DNA from: Halosimplex litoreum
GTDB lineage: Archaea > Halobacteriota > Halobacteria > Halobacteriales > Haloarculaceae
Reading direction: 5' to 3'
Assembly (NCBI RefSeq): GCF_016065055.1
Contig: NZ_CP065856.1
Location: 925,836 to 989,835 of the forward strand
DNA: 64,000 nt
In this document: piece by piece, positions 1 to 9,295 of the stretch
How the letters are laid out: the number at the start of each line of letters is the position of its first letter
How positions within the stretch are numbered: position 1 is the first letter of the stretch
The notes under the pieces: model-generated
Databases searched by the model: none
The model's input: only the letters and a program-made list of their open reading frames with translations
Told to the model about the DNA's origin: nothing
Made by a program: the position numbers and the translations under genes

Positions 1-1067
1 AGATACGATAGCAGCTGCGCCACGAGGTCGCGCGCGTGGTGTTCGTCCTCGGCGACGAGATCCGCCGAACCCGAGTGGCGAGTGTGTACGTCGGGACCGC
101 CCAGCTCGTCTAAGTCGATCTGCTCGCCGGTGACCATCTCGACCATCCGCGGGCTGGCGATGGCCATCGCCGACATGTCCCGGACCATGACCGTGAAGTC
201 GGCGAAGACGGGGGTGTAGGCGGCGCCGGCGATACAGGGGCCGTAGAGGACGCAGATCTGCGGGACGCGACCGGAGAGCATCGAGTGGTTGTAGTAGTAC
301 TTGCCGATGCCCTCTCGGTTGGCGAAGAAGCCGGTCTGCTGGTCGATGCGTCCGCCCGACGAGTCCATCAGGTAGAGCACGGGCCGACCGGTCTTCAGCG
401 CGCGCTGTTGCATCCGGAGGAACTTCTCGACGCCGTGTTCGGCCATCGACCCCGCCTTCACGGTGAAGTCGTTCGCCATGAAGTGCAGGTCCCGTCCCGC
501 GAACTCCGCGGCGCCGGTGATCAGCCCGTCGGCGGGCAGTCGGTCGCCGTCGCCGGTCCCGCCGTCGTCCCCATCGCCGTCGTCCGCCTCCTCGGTTTCG
601 GGCGAGTCGGCGTGCCACGCGTCGAAGTTGGCGAACGTCCCGTCCTCGAAGCGCAGCCCCGAGGGGTCGGCGGTCCGGTCGTAGTCGGCACCGGTGGCCT
701 CCCCGGGCACCGGGTCGGTGTCGCCGAACCACAGTTCGAGGCGGTCGCGGACGAACAGCTTCCCCTGTTCGGCCAGCCGCTCGCGGTACTTTTCCGGGCC
801 GCCCCGCCGGATGTCGGCGATCTCCTCGCGGAGCGCCTGCTCGCGGGCGGTCGGGCCGGGGCCCTCGTCGGCCGCGTCTCCCGCCGACTCGCCACCGGGG
901 ACGGAGCCGGCGGATCCGTCGCCGTCGAACTCGTGGACGACGGCCGGTTCGTCGGCGTCGCCGACGTACACCTCGACCCGACCGTCCCCCGGGACCGTCC
1001 GTTCGAGCGCAGAGGCGATCGCTTCGGCCTCCTCGACGCTCGCGTCCTGGGCGATTCGAACTCGCAT
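1..1067 (-). CDS. Acyl-CoA carboxylase, carboxyltransferase (beta) subunit, 3' end missing
   Basis: This is the biotin-dependent carboxyltransferase half of an acetyl/propionyl-CoA-type carboxylase, which moves carboxyl from biotin to an acyl-CoA. Only 355 codons lie in the window because the gene runs off the left edge. The crotonase-like core is clear from about residue 190 on, with GRPVLYLMDSSGGRID, a run of YYYNHSMLSG, and ICVLYGPCIAGAAYTPVFAD. About 45 N-terminal residues (MRVRIAQDASVEEAEAIASA onward) and a Gly/Asp-rich insert near residues 160-180 are additions to the bacterial AccD/PccB core. The chosen ATG has a TATA-like AT-rich box about 27 nt upstream (near 1091-1101 on the other strand), which suits a leaderless start. 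The biotin carboxylase subunit is not visible. Substrate (acetyl-, propionyl- or methylcrotonyl-CoA) cannot be decided from this part. Confidence 0.9.
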   Translation of the reverse strand, partial: MRVRIAQDASVEEAEAIASALERTVPGDGRVEVYVGDADEPAVVHEFDGDGSAGSVPGGESAGDAADEGPGPTAREQALREEIADIRRGGPEKYRERLAEQGKLFVRDRLELWFGDTDPVPGEATGADYDRTADPSGLRFEDGTFANFDAWHADSPETEEADDGDGDDGGTGDGDRLPADGLITGAAEFAGRDLHFMANDFTVKAGSMAEHGVEKFLRMQQRALKTGRPVLYLMDSSGGRIDQQTGFFANREGIGKYYYNHSMLSGRVPQICVLYGPCIAGAAYTPVFADFTVMVRDMSAMAIASPRMVEMVTGEQIDLDELGGPDVHTRHSGSADLVAEDEHHARDLVAQLLSY

Positions 1068-1147
1068 ACCTCACCCGTCGCACGCTGGCGGTAAAATAGG
1101 CACCCCGCCGAAGGTGGAACTTTCAAAGTTGATAGCCTCGGGCGACC

Positions 1148-1157
1148 GGTTAAGTAG
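1148..1157 (+). promoter_or_regulatory. TATA-like box of the surface protein gene
   Basis: GGTTAAGTAG is centred about 28 nt before the ATG at 1180, the spacing expected of a leaderless haloarchaeal promoter. It lies in a short divergent region shared with the carboxylase gene. Confidence 0.5.
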
Positions 1158-1179
1158 ATGAACGGCGAACGTCGCGCCA

Positions 1180-3624
1180 ATGCGCCTCCGGTGGGTCTCC
1201 GTCCTCGTTCTCTTGATTCTCGCGTCGGTCGCGGCGCCGGCGCTCGCCGGCGCGGCCAGCGAGAAGCCCGCCGTCGACGTCACGGTCCGCTCGACGGACG
1301 TGTCGAGCGGGGACACCTACGAGTCGGGATCCGACGTCGAGATCACGGTGAACGCGAGCGTCGGGGACGCCGCGCCCGCCGGGACGACGCTGTCGGAGGT
1401 GGTCGTCCGGGTCAACGGCGACCTCGCGACGTCGATCCCGGCGAACGGCACGAGCCTCTCGGAGACGGTCAGGCCGGATCTGCGCGACGGGAGCAACTCG
1501 ATTCGGGTCATCGTCACCGACGACGCGGGCAACGTCAACGCCACGTCGTTCACGGTCCTGAAAGACGCCGAACCGCCGCATATCTTCCTGACGAGTCCGT
1601 ACGAGACGGCGCCGTGGAAGCCGATACCCAACGGGTCGGCCAACGACACCCGGGCCACGATCGCCGGCACCATCATCGAGGAGACCTCGGTCACGGAGCT
1701 GCGGATCATCCGGTGGTACGACGACCAGCGGACGACCGAGACCCTGCGGAACGTCGAGGAGAACTTCTCCGTGGACCTGCTGTTGGGGCCGGCGGGGGAC
1801 AACGGGACGCTCAACCGGATTCGACTGACCGCCACCGACGAGTTCGGTAACTTCAGGGACTACGAGTTCTTCGTCGAGGTGACCGACGGAGCCGAGCCGG
1901 AGCTGCGTCTGCGCCCGTTTCCGAACGAGACCGCCGAGAACAGGATCTTCCTGGCGGGGACGGTCACCGACGACGTGAGCGTAGGCGGGGTCAACGTCAC
2001 GGTCCGGGACCCCACGGGGAACGTGACCGGGAGGTACCAGGCCAGCCCGTCGTACTCCGGCCCGTTCGACGACGACCGGTACTCGCTGGCGTTCAACGAC
2101 TCGATCTACCCGCTGTACACCGGGACCTACGAGGTGACGGTCACGGCGACCGACACCGCCGGCAAGTCGGTCTCGGAGACGGTCACGTTCGAGCGGGTCT
2201 CGAAGGGCGACGTCGCCCCGACCGTCGCCGTCGACCGGAGCCGGACCGTCGTCGTCGGCACGGAGCGGCTGTTTCTCAGCGGCGTCGCGTTCCAGGGCGT
2301 CACCGAGCGGGTGGTCGTCGAGACCCGGAACGCGACGACCGGCGATACCGTCGACTACCAGGTCGTCCACGCCGGCAGCCGACGCGAACGCGTCGAGTTC
2401 GACCGCGAGGTAGCGATCGCACCCGGGCGCACGACGGTGATCGTCCGGGCGACCGACGCGAAGGGCGAGGAGCACACCGAGCGATTCAGGGTCAACGGGA
2501 CGACCAGGGGGACGTTCGTCGACGAGGGCGACGACTCCGGCGGCGAGTCCCGGTGGCCCGCGGTCACCGTCGAACCGCTTCGAGACGGCCGGCCCGGGAC
2601 GGCGAGTTCGTCGGTCAGCGTCAGGCGCGCGAGTGCCGACACGACCGTCGCCGTGCCCGACGGGAACGCCTCGGAGGTGGTCGCGACGGCGAACGTCTCG
2701 GTCGAGCGGCTGCGGCTCGACGTGGCCGCCGACACGAACCTCACGGCGACGGTCGTCGCGCGCGAGCGGGCCGACGGCGCACTCGCCGGGCCGGACGGCT
2801 CGCGGGTCGGCGCGACCGTCACCGTCCAGCACTCCGTGGCCGAGGGGGCCCTCGACGGGGTGACCTACGACCTGGTGGTGCGTCGGTCGTATCTCGACGC
2901 CCACGGGCTCGACCCGGCGAACCTCTCGGTCTACCGGCTATCGAAGGGCAACTGGTCGTCGGTCGAGACGACCGCGACCGGATCGAACGGGTCCAGCGTC
3001 CGGTACGCCGTCGACTCGCCGGGGCTGTCGGTGTTCTCGCTGGCGACCGAGCCGGGCGTGGTCGACGGCGGCGAGGCGGGCGGGACCACCGACGGGACCG
3101 ACGGCGTCGCGGGTAACGGCACGGTCGCGAACGGCACCGACGGCGGTGCGGGCAACGGGACGAGCGACGCGGCGGCCGCCCCGGAGCCGGACGTCGTCGT
3201 CACCAACCTCACGGTCAACCGGACCGCCGTGGCCGTCAACGAGTCCGTCCTCGTCAACGTCTCGCTGGAGAACAGAGGCGACGCGGCGGCCACCTACACC
3301 GCCGACCTCCGGGCGATTCACGAGGGGAACACCTCACAGGTGGCCAACCGGACGGCGGTGCTCCCGCCCGGCGAGAACCGGTCGCTCGAACTCACGGCCG
3401 CCTTCGCCGAGAGCGGCAACCACACGTTGGCGGTCGACGGCACCGAAGCGGGACCGGTCGTCGTCGGCGGTGGCGGCGGCCTGTTCTCGTTCCTCTCGGT
3501 GCTGTCGTTCCTCCCGCTCCGACTCATCGGGATGGCGCTCGGTGGCTTGATCGGCCTCGGACTCGTCGTGGTCCTCCTCCGATTCGTCCTCGGAAAGGTC
3601 GGTGGCGATAGCGCGGACGGGTGA
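1180..3624 (+). CDS. Secreted, membrane-anchored surface protein with Ig-like repeats, PGF-pre-PGF-like and CARDB-like domains
   Basis: The 814-residue protein begins with a Sec signal peptide (about residues 1-26, ending near ALAGAAS). It continues with several beta-sandwich, Ig/cadherin-like repeats rich in NxS/NxT glycosylation sequons (about 30-430). Residues about 480-620 resemble the archaeal PGF-pre-PGF domain: a long beta-rich stretch ending in the typical pattern ...SPGLSVFSLA. Residues about 665-760 (VVVTNLTVNRTAVAVNESVLV) look like a CARDB adhesion module. The C-terminus has a Gly stretch, one or two hydrophobic segments (about 770-805) and a short charged tail. I see no PGF-CTERM tripartite tail, so anchoring is probably by the membrane segment rather than archaeosortase processing. 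The likely role is a cell-envelope or adhesion protein with no known ligand. Confidence 0.75.
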   Translation: MRLRWVSVLVLLILASVAAPALAGAASEKPAVDVTVRSTDVSSGDTYESGSDVEITVNASVGDAAPAGTTLSEVVVRVNGDLATSIPANGTSLSETVRPDLRDGSNSIRVIVTDDAGNVNATSFTVLKDAEPPHIFLTSPYETAPWKPIPNGSANDTRATIAGTIIEETSVTELRIIRWYDDQRTTETLRNVEENFSVDLLLGPAGDNGTLNRIRLTATDEFGNFRDYEFFVEVTDGAEPELRLRPFPNETAENRIFLAGTVTDDVSVGGVNVTVRDPTGNVTGRYQASPSYSGPFDDDRYSLAFNDSIYPLYTGTYEVTVTATDTAGKSVSETVTFERVSKGDVAPTVAVDRSRTVVVGTERLFLSGVAFQGVTERVVVETRNATTGDTVDYQVVHAGSRRERVEFDREVAIAPGRTTVIVRATDAKGEEHTERFRVNGTTRGTFVDEGDDSGGESRWPAVTVEPLRDGRPGTASSSVSVRRASADTTVAVPDGNASEVVATANVSVERLRLDVAADTNLTATVVARERADGALAGPDGSRVGATVTVQHSVAEGALDGVTYDLVVRRSYLDAHGLDPANLSVYRLSKGNWSSVETTATGSNGSSVRYAVDSPGLSVFSLATEPGVVDGGEAGGTTDGTDGVAGNGTVANGTDGGAGNGTSDAAAAPEPDVVVTNLTVNRTAVAVNESVLVNVSLENRGDAAATYTADLRAIHEGNTSQVANRTAVLPPGENRSLELTAAFAESGNHTLAVDGTEAGPVVVGGGGGLFSFLSVLSFLPLRLIGMALGGLIGLGLVVVLLRFVLGKVGGDSADG

Positions 3625-3654
3625 GAATAGCGGCCCGTCTCTCCGACGGCCGAG

Positions 3655-4572
3655 TTACGACAGCGTCGCTTCCACGCGGTCGACCAGTTCATCGTTCCCG
3701 AGGTAGACGGGGCTGCGCGCGTGGAGCCGGTCGGGGTCGCTCTCGAACAGATCGCCGTAGCCGGCGGAGGCGCGACCGCCCGCGGCCTCGACGACGAAGC
3801 CGACGGGGGCGCACTCGAAGCAGTAGCGGAGCTTGCCCTCCGGTGCGTCGGCGAGCTCGGGGTAAGCGAAGACGCCACCGTGGGTGAGCACCTGCATCAC
3901 GTCGGCGATAAAGGCGCCGCCGTAGCGGAGCTTCAGCCGGTCGGCCTCCAGATCCTCGACGGCGGCGGTGACGCCGTCGGTCCAGTCGGGACGGCGGCCG
4001 CCGAAGGCGTAGACCGTGGGGTCGTCGGGCAGCGTGAGGTCCTCGCGGAGGAGCTTGCGGCCCTCGCCATCCTCGTCGGCGCTCTCCCCGGCACCGTCCT
4101 CGATCAGGTACTCGTCGACGGTCTCGCCGTCGGAGACGACCATCGTCGTGTTGGGGCCGTAGAGGACGAACGCGGCGGCGACGAGGTGGTCGCCGCCCGT
4201 CGGGACCGGTTCGTCGTAGACGCTGACGATGGTGCCCATCGGGTTGTTCGACGTGAGATTCGAGGAGCCGTCGAGCGGGTCCAGCGCGAGGTGGTACTCG
4301 CCGCCGTCGTCGGCCTCCCGAGCGGACTCCCGCTCCTCGGAGGCGTAGCTCCCGACCGAATCGAGCGCGAGCAGGCGCTCGCAGAACAGCTCGTCGGCGT
4401 ACTCGTCGGCGGCTCGGACCTTCTCGCCGCTGGGGTTGTGCCCCTCGACGTACGCTCGGCGCTCGGGTAGCGCCTCGCGGACCTCCGCGGCTGTGTCACG
4501 GACCACGTCGAAGACGGCGTCGACGGTCGGGTGGCCGACCCAGTCGGCCGAAGGTGGGAGTTGCTGGCTCAT
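3655..4572 (-). CDS. fbp: Fructose-1,6-bisphosphatase, class I type
   Basis: The protein is predicted to hydrolyse fructose 1,6-bisphosphate to fructose 6-phosphate in gluconeogenesis. It has 305 residues, slightly short for class I FBPase (about 330). The inositol-phosphatase-superfamily metal site DPLDGSSN is at about residues 98-105, preceded by an acidic EERE segment near residue 80 that supplies another metal ligand. The start codon overlaps the stop of the upstream aldolase gene in an ATGA at 4569-4572, so the two are translated from one message and catalyse consecutive gluconeogenic steps. A similar fold occurs in inositol monophosphatases, but DPLDGSSN and the partner gene favour FBPase. 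Confidence 0.92.
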   Translation of the reverse strand: MSQQLPPSADWVGHPTVDAVFDVVRDTAAEVREALPERRAYVEGHNPSGEKVRAADEYADELFCERLLALDSVGSYASEERESAREADDGGEYHLALDPLDGSSNLTSNNPMGTIVSVYDEPVPTGGDHLVAAAFVLYGPNTTMVVSDGETVDEYLIEDGAGESADEDGEGRKLLREDLTLPDDPTVYAFGGRRPDWTDGVTAAVEDLEADRLKLRYGGAFIADVMQVLTHGGVFAYPELADAPEGKLRYCFECAPVGFVVEAAGGRASAGYGDLFESDPDRLHARSPVYLGNDELVDRVEATLS

Positions 4573-5375
4573 GGTTTGGGGGTGGCCGCGTCGAGGGCCT
4601 CCTCGACCGAGGCCTCCTCGTAGATGACTTCCTCCAGCGCGTCGAGCAAGGCGATCGGATCCTCGCGCTGCCAGACGTTGCGGCCGACGGCGAGGCCGGC
4701 GCCGCCGGCGTCGATGACGCTCTTGACGCTCTCGAGGAACTCGCGGTCGCTCGTCTTCGACCCGCCGGACATGAGCACCTTCGTCGGACCTGCCATCCGG
4801 GTGACCGTCTCCATGGCCTCCTTGCTACCGGGGTACTTGACCTTGGCAATGTCGGCGCCGAGCTCCAGTCCGAGGCGGGCGGCGTAGGCGATGGTCTCCT
4901 CGCTCGTGTCGTTCTTGACGGCCTGGCCGCGGGCGTACGACCACATCACGACCGGCAGGTCGTACTCTCGGGCTTTCTCCTGGACCTCGCGGAACTCCTC
5001 GAACATCTCGACCTCGCCGTTGACGCCGGGGTAGACGGTGAAACCGATCGCCTCTGCACCGAGTTCCTCGGCGGCGTATTCGACGGAACAGTTGATTGCG
5101 CTGTCGGGCTCGCCCATCCAGAGGTTGGAAGTGCCGTTGAGCTTGGCGAGCAGCGATACGTCGTCCTCGTAGGACGGGTAGTACGCTTCCGCGATCCCCT
5201 TCCCGACGGCCAGCGACGTGACGGCTGGGTGTGTGGCGACATCGAAGACGTGTTCCGGGTCCGCGCTCTCGGGCTGGGGGTCGAAGTCGACCGGCCCGTG
5301 TTCGATACCGTGGTCGTACGCCAAAACGAGTGCCTTCCCGTCCCGCGTCACCGGAGCGTCTGCGATGGGGCGCAT
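4569..5375 (-). CDS. fba: Class I fructose-bisphosphate aldolase, archaeal (DhnA-like) type
   Basis: This enzyme condenses or cleaves the triose phosphates and fructose 1,6-bisphosphate through a lysine Schiff base. The 268-residue TIM barrel carries the archaeal aldolase signatures LAYDHGIEHGP near the N-terminus, a strand with AKVKYPGS holding the likely Schiff-base lysine, LMSGGSKT phosphate-binding and AVGRNVWQRED near the C-terminus. I chose ATG 5375 rather than an upstream in-frame ATG (5423) because a TATA box lies 27-30 nt before 5375, consistent with leaderless transcription. The gene is followed by fbp with a 4-nt overlap. Some DhnA relatives make aminoshikimate-type precursors (ADH synthase), but adjacency to fbp supports the glycolytic/gluconeogenic role. 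Confidence 0.9.
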   Translation of the reverse strand: MRPIADAPVTRDGKALVLAYDHGIEHGPVDFDPQPESADPEHVFDVATHPAVTSLAVGKGIAEAYYPSYEDDVSLLAKLNGTSNLWMGEPDSAINCSVEYAAEELGAEAIGFTVYPGVNGEVEMFEEFREVQEKAREYDLPVVMWSYARGQAVKNDTSEETIAYAARLGLELGADIAKVKYPGSKEAMETVTRMAGPTKVLMSGGSKTSDREFLESVKSVIDAGGAGLAVGRNVWQREDPIALLDALEEVIYEEASVEEALDAATPKP

Positions 5376-5401
5376 TACGAACAATCGTACACGGACCGAA
5401 C

Positions 5402-5410
5402 GTATATATC
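5402..5410 (-). promoter_or_regulatory. TATA box of the aldolase-fbp operon
   Basis: On the minus strand the sequence reads GATATATAC, centred about 30 nt before the aldolase ATG at 5375. It is among the strongest TATA matches in the window and implies a leaderless aldolase-fbp transcript. Confidence 0.7.
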
Positions 5411-5647
5411 TTCTTTCTGACATTATTTACTACCGGCCGAGTAAACGATTCGAGCATGCGTGACCTTCCCAATCGCTCGGGCGGCCGAAATCGGCCGATT
5501 CGAAGTAACCGGGAGGTTCGGTCGGTCGAGGCGGCGAGTACCTGAGTAGTGCTCGACATGTATCGTGGCCGCCGATCGAGGGGGTGTCTGCCGAACCCGA
5601 TCACCGGTCGGGAGTAGGCTTACGCCGCCGGCGGGCGCAGGTGGGGT

Positions 5648-6508
5648 ATGCGCGAACTCGAAGCGGTCGACACCGTCGGCGTCGTCGGCGCCGGTACCAT
5701 GGGGAGCGGCATCGCGCAGGTCGCAACCCAGTCGGGCTACGACGTGGTGCTCCGGGACGTGGAAGACCATCTCGTCGAGGGGGGAATCGAGACCCTCGTC
5801 GGCGGACTCGACCGCCTCGTCGAGAAGGAGACCATCTCGAAGGGCGAAGCCGAGCGGATGCGCGAACGCGTGACGGGGACGACGGATCTGGACGACCTGG
5901 CCGAGGCGGATCTCGTGATCGAGGCCGTCGTCGAGGACGTCGACGTGAAACGCGACGTGTTCGCCGACCTGGACGAGGTGACCGACGACGACGTGGTCCT
6001 CGCCACCAACACCAGCACGCTCTCGATCACGACCATCGCCACCGCCACCGACCGGCCGGCCAGCGTGGTCGGGCTCCATTTCATGAATCCCGTTCCCGTC
6101 ATGGAGGGCGTGGAGGTGGTCGTCGGCGAGAAGACCGACTCCGCCGTGGTGGAGTTCGCTCACGACTTCGCCGAAGCGCTCGGCAAGGAGACCTGGGAGG
6201 CCGACGACAAGCCCGGGTTCGTCACCAACCGGATCCTGATGCCGTGGATCAACGAGGGGATCCGCGCCTACGACGAAGGCGTCGCCGCCAAGGCCGACGT
6301 CGACCGCGGGATGGAACTCGGGACGAACGTCCCGATGGGCCCGCTCGAACTCGCCGACCACATCGGCCTCGACGTGTGTCTCCACGCCACCGAGACGCTC
6401 CACGCGGAACTGGGCGACCGCTACCGGCCCGCGTACCTCCTCAAACGCAAGGTCGAAGCCGGCGACCTCGGCAAGAAGACCGGGACGGGCTTCTACGAGT
6501 ACGATTAG
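5648..6508 (+). CDS. hbd: 3-hydroxyacyl-CoA dehydrogenase (3-hydroxybutyryl-CoA dehydrogenase type)
   Basis: The enzyme oxidises (S)-3-hydroxyacyl-CoA to 3-ketoacyl-CoA with NAD+, the third step of beta-oxidation, or runs in reverse in short-chain synthesis. It has 286 residues, the usual length for the stand-alone enzyme. The N-terminal Rossmann motif GAGTMGSG is at residues 14-21. LHFMNPVPVMEGVEVV carries the catalytic His, and KPGFVTNRILMPWINE opens the helical C-terminal domain. The NPMGPLEL-like signature appears as NVPMGPLELADHIGLD. No enoyl-CoA hydratase domain is fused. It stands alone in orientation, with other beta-oxidation genes (acyl-CoA dehydrogenase, thiolase, MaoC) scattered through the window. 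Confidence 0.93.
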   Translation: MRELEAVDTVGVVGAGTMGSGIAQVATQSGYDVVLRDVEDHLVEGGIETLVGGLDRLVEKETISKGEAERMRERVTGTTDLDDLAEADLVIEAVVEDVDVKRDVFADLDEVTDDDVVLATNTSTLSITTIATATDRPASVVGLHFMNPVPVMEGVEVVVGEKTDSAVVEFAHDFAEALGKETWEADDKPGFVTNRILMPWINEGIRAYDEGVAAKADVDRGMELGTNVPMGPLELADHIGLDVCLHATETLHAELGDRYRPAYLLKRKVEAGDLGKKTGTGFYEYD

Positions 6509-6592
6509 GGACCGGCGGCCGAGCACGAGACGGTGAAACGACCGTCTGACCCTCCGGAACCCACTTGGGACCGGCGGGTGAGGGGTCGAGTG

Positions 6593-7945
6593 ATGACAGC
6601 CAGCCGCCCGACCATCCTCGTCGCGGTCGCCGCCCTCCTGGTCTGCTCGCCGCTCGCGGCGGTCGCGGTCGGCCCTGCGAGCGCCGCGCCACCGCCCGAA
6701 GCCGTCTGTGGCGTCTGTGGCCCCGGTCTCGCCGACGCCGCCGAGGGCGCGGGCGTTCCGCTCACAGTCGAGCACGGCGCGGCGACGATCCGCGTCCGCG
6801 CGGACGGGAGCGGCCACTGGGACGCCCGCGTCCGGATCGACGACGGCGCGGCCGAACGACTGGCCGCCAACGCGACGCTGCGCGAGCGCGTCGTCCGCGC
6901 GAGCCTCGACCGTCGCACCGTCGTCGACGACCCCCGAGACCTCCACACGAGCGTCGAGAACGGTACGCTCGTCGTCACCTTCGCCCAGTCCGGCGTGGCC
7001 CACGAGAGCCTCGGCGGCGTCGTCCTCGTCGACTCGCTCGACCCGCGAACTCGACGGGCCGGGCTCGACCTCGACGCCGACGAACTCCGGATCGAGGGGC
7101 CCAACGGCACGGTCGTGAGCCGCGCGCCGGCGAGCGCGAGCGTCGAGGGCGGCGCGGCCGTCTGGCGGTCCGACGACGACACGCCGGGGCTCCACGGCGA
7201 CACCCGGCTGGCGTTTGCACGCTCGGACGACTACGGGGCACGCGCGCTGACGACCGTCGGGTTCGTCGCCTTCGGCGTCAGTCTCGCGGAGCCGAGCGCG
7301 CTCGTCCTGGGCGTCCTCCCGGCTCTCGGACTCGGCGCGCTGTTGCTGGCGCTGGGACGCTGGGGTGACGAGCTCCCGGCCGTCGGTTCGTCACGACTCG
7401 GAACAGTGCTCGCCGGCGGCAGTGCCGTCGCGGCCGTACTCGCGATGGCGTCGCTCGTCGGCCTCGACCTGCTCGCGCCCGCCGTCGCCGAGACGGTGCT
7501 GGTCTTCGCCATGCTGTACGCGGCCGTCGCGAGACTCGCTGCCGACGCGGACTCCGTCTCCCCACGCGCCGCGCTCGGGTGGACGCTCCTGGGGGCCCTG
7601 TCCGCGGCCACGATCGCGAGCACCGCCTCGATCGTCGCCCTCCAGACCGCGCTGCTGTCGATCCCCGCCGTGCTCTGGTTCCCGCTCGGCCGCGCCAGCG
7701 GGCGGGACCGGACGGTGACCGCCGTCGTCGCGCTGGCGCTGCTGGCGGCACCGTTCGGCGCCGCCCTCCTCTACGCGCCGTCGATGTCGCCGGTGTGGGG
7801 ACTGCTCGTGTCCGCCGTCACCACCGTCCCGTGGGCCGCCGCGACCGTCGCGTTCGGCGTCCCGCTGTACCTGCTGGGTCGCGGACCGGACGCCGGCGGC
7901 CCGCCGGCCGACGACGAACGGCAAGTTCCCGCGAGCGCCGACTGA
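6593..7945 (+). CDS. Signal-peptide-bearing polytopic membrane protein, function unknown
   Basis: I do not recognise a family. The preferred ATG (6593) opens directly on a classical signal peptide (about residues 1-32, ending in ...AAVAVGPASA). An upstream in-frame ATG at 6533 would add a charged tail before it. The protein is 450 residues long. Residues about 33-215 are extracytoplasmic, beginning with a CGVCGPG motif and rich in beta structure. The second half (about 218-435) has around six hydrophobic helices, followed by a short polar tail. The layout of an exported N-terminal domain on a multi-pass membrane base suggests a sensor or envelope protein. Neighbours give no clue. Confidence 0.6.
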   Translation: MTASRPTILVAVAALLVCSPLAAVAVGPASAAPPPEAVCGVCGPGLADAAEGAGVPLTVEHGAATIRVRADGSGHWDARVRIDDGAAERLAANATLRERVVRASLDRRTVVDDPRDLHTSVENGTLVVTFAQSGVAHESLGGVVLVDSLDPRTRRAGLDLDADELRIEGPNGTVVSRAPASASVEGGAAVWRSDDDTPGLHGDTRLAFARSDDYGARALTTVGFVAFGVSLAEPSALVLGVLPALGLGALLLALGRWGDELPAVGSSRLGTVLAGGSAVAAVLAMASLVGLDLLAPAVAETVLVFAMLYAAVARLAADADSVSPRAALGWTLLGALSAATIASTASIVALQTALLSIPAVLWFPLGRASGRDRTVTAVVALALLAAPFGAALLYAPSMSPVWGLLVSAVTTVPWAAATVAFGVPLYLLGRGPDAGGPPADDERQVPASAD

Positions 7946-8175
7946 GCGCGCGGCGGAGAAACTCCGAGCAACGAACCCGCCGTTTTCGGGTGGAGATCCG
8001 ACCGACAGCGTCGGGACTCGCTGGCTGTGATCTCCGGCTGAAACGCACCTACGGAGCGCTCCCGAGCGCTCCCGACCGGACGGGAGACGACGGCGACGGG
8101 CTCCCGCAAGAAGATTTCGGAGTCGTGCGGTCGCGACGGCGCGGTCGGCGAGGGCGCCGCGGTGGCGGCGGCCAG

Positions 8176-9168
8176 TTACCAGCGGTGGTGGACGTAGTCG
8201 GCGACGTGTTGCTCGTAGATGTCGCGGACGGCGCCGTGGGTCTGGTGCGAGAGCGGATCGAGGTCGGCGGCGTCGTCGTTCTCGGCGACGTGGTCGGGCG
8301 TGGTGGAACCGGGGATGACCGTCGAGACGGCGTCGTGGTCGAGGATCCAGCGGAGGGTGAACTGCGCCATCGTCGCCTCGTCGGGGACGAACGGTCGCAG
8401 GTCGTCGACGGCGGCCAGGCCGTCCTCGAAGGGGACGCCAGCGAACGTCTCGCCGCCCTTGCGGCCGACCCCGGCTTCGACGCCGTCCTCGGCAGCGGTC
8501 CGACGGTGGTCGTGCTCACCGAAGTCCTCCGGTCCCTCGAAAGCGTCGGCGAGCAGCCCCGACGCGAGCGGGACGCGGACGATGATCCCGACGTCCGCGT
8601 TCGCGGCGCGTTCGAAGAAGCGCTCGGCCGGCCGCTGGCGCAGTGGATTGAAGATGATCTGCACCGACTCGACCACGTCGTACTCGATGGCCTTGTCGGC
8701 CTCCTCGACCTTCTCGACGCTGACACCCCCGTGGTCGATCAGGCCCTCCTCCTTGAGGTCTTCCAGCACCCGGAAGTTCTCCGGGTCGTAGAACGCCTCG
8801 GTCTCCGGGCAGTGCAGCTGGACGAGATCCAGCGAGTCGACGCCGAGCCGGTCGAGCGAGCCGTCGACCGACGAGCGAAGCCCTTCCTCGGAGTGGCCGC
8901 CGTCCTCGTCCGGTGCGGCCTTGGTCGGGACGTAGATCGTTCGGTCGGGGTCCCGTTCGTCGAGCACCTCGTGGATGAGCCGCTCGGCGCGGCCGTCGCC
9001 GTACACCTCGGCGGTGTCGACGAAGTTGACGCCGTCGTCCAGCGCCGTGGCGATGGCTTCCTTGGCCTGCTCGTCGGTCACCTCGTCCCACGACGGGCCG
9101 ACGTTCCAGGTACCGAGGCCGATCTCCGTCACGTCCCAGCCGGTGGAACCGAACTCGCGTGTGTCCAT
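8176..9168 (-). CDS. Aldo/keto reductase
   Basis: This is a cytosolic NAD(P)H-dependent oxidoreductase of the AKR superfamily, 330 residues, a single TIM barrel. The catalytic tetrad is visible: Asp and Tyr in NFVDTAEVYGDGRAE, Lys in YVPTKAA and His in LVQLHCPE. The C-terminal coenzyme-phosphate strand appears as AVSTVIPGSTTPDHV. The natural carbonyl substrate cannot be read from sequence. The gene is convergent with the upstream membrane protein and divergent from the regulator gene at 9296. Confidence 0.9.
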   Translation of the reverse strand: MDTREFGSTGWDVTEIGLGTWNVGPSWDEVTDEQAKEAIATALDDGVNFVDTAEVYGDGRAERLIHEVLDERDPDRTIYVPTKAAPDEDGGHSEEGLRSSVDGSLDRLGVDSLDLVQLHCPETEAFYDPENFRVLEDLKEEGLIDHGGVSVEKVEEADKAIEYDVVESVQIIFNPLRQRPAERFFERAANADVGIIVRVPLASGLLADAFEGPEDFGEHDHRRTAAEDGVEAGVGRKGGETFAGVPFEDGLAAVDDLRPFVPDEATMAQFTLRWILDHDAVSTVIPGSTTPDHVAENDDAADLDPLSHQTHGAVRDIYEQHVADYVHHRW

Positions 9169-9295
9169 ACCCGACGTCTGGGCCGCTCGGGCGAAAAAGG
9201 TGGTCGATCCGGTCGATCGTTCCCCTTCACCGCCGGTCGGCGGGGCGTCAGGGCTCCCCCAGAGCTATGTCGATGCCACTCGGAACGGAACGAGT

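Noticed and set aside
1150..2904. Long open frame opposite the surface protein gene
   Set aside because: It is Arg/Gly/Asp-rich, has no recognisable motif, and lies fully antisense to a gene with a signal peptide and clear domains. This is the usual shadow in high-GC genomes.
7946..8175. A tRNA or small RNA gene in the 230-nt gap
   Set aside because: No cloverleaf, no T-loop consensus and no promoter spacing; the region lies between convergent genes and holds only short T-runs, probably terminators.
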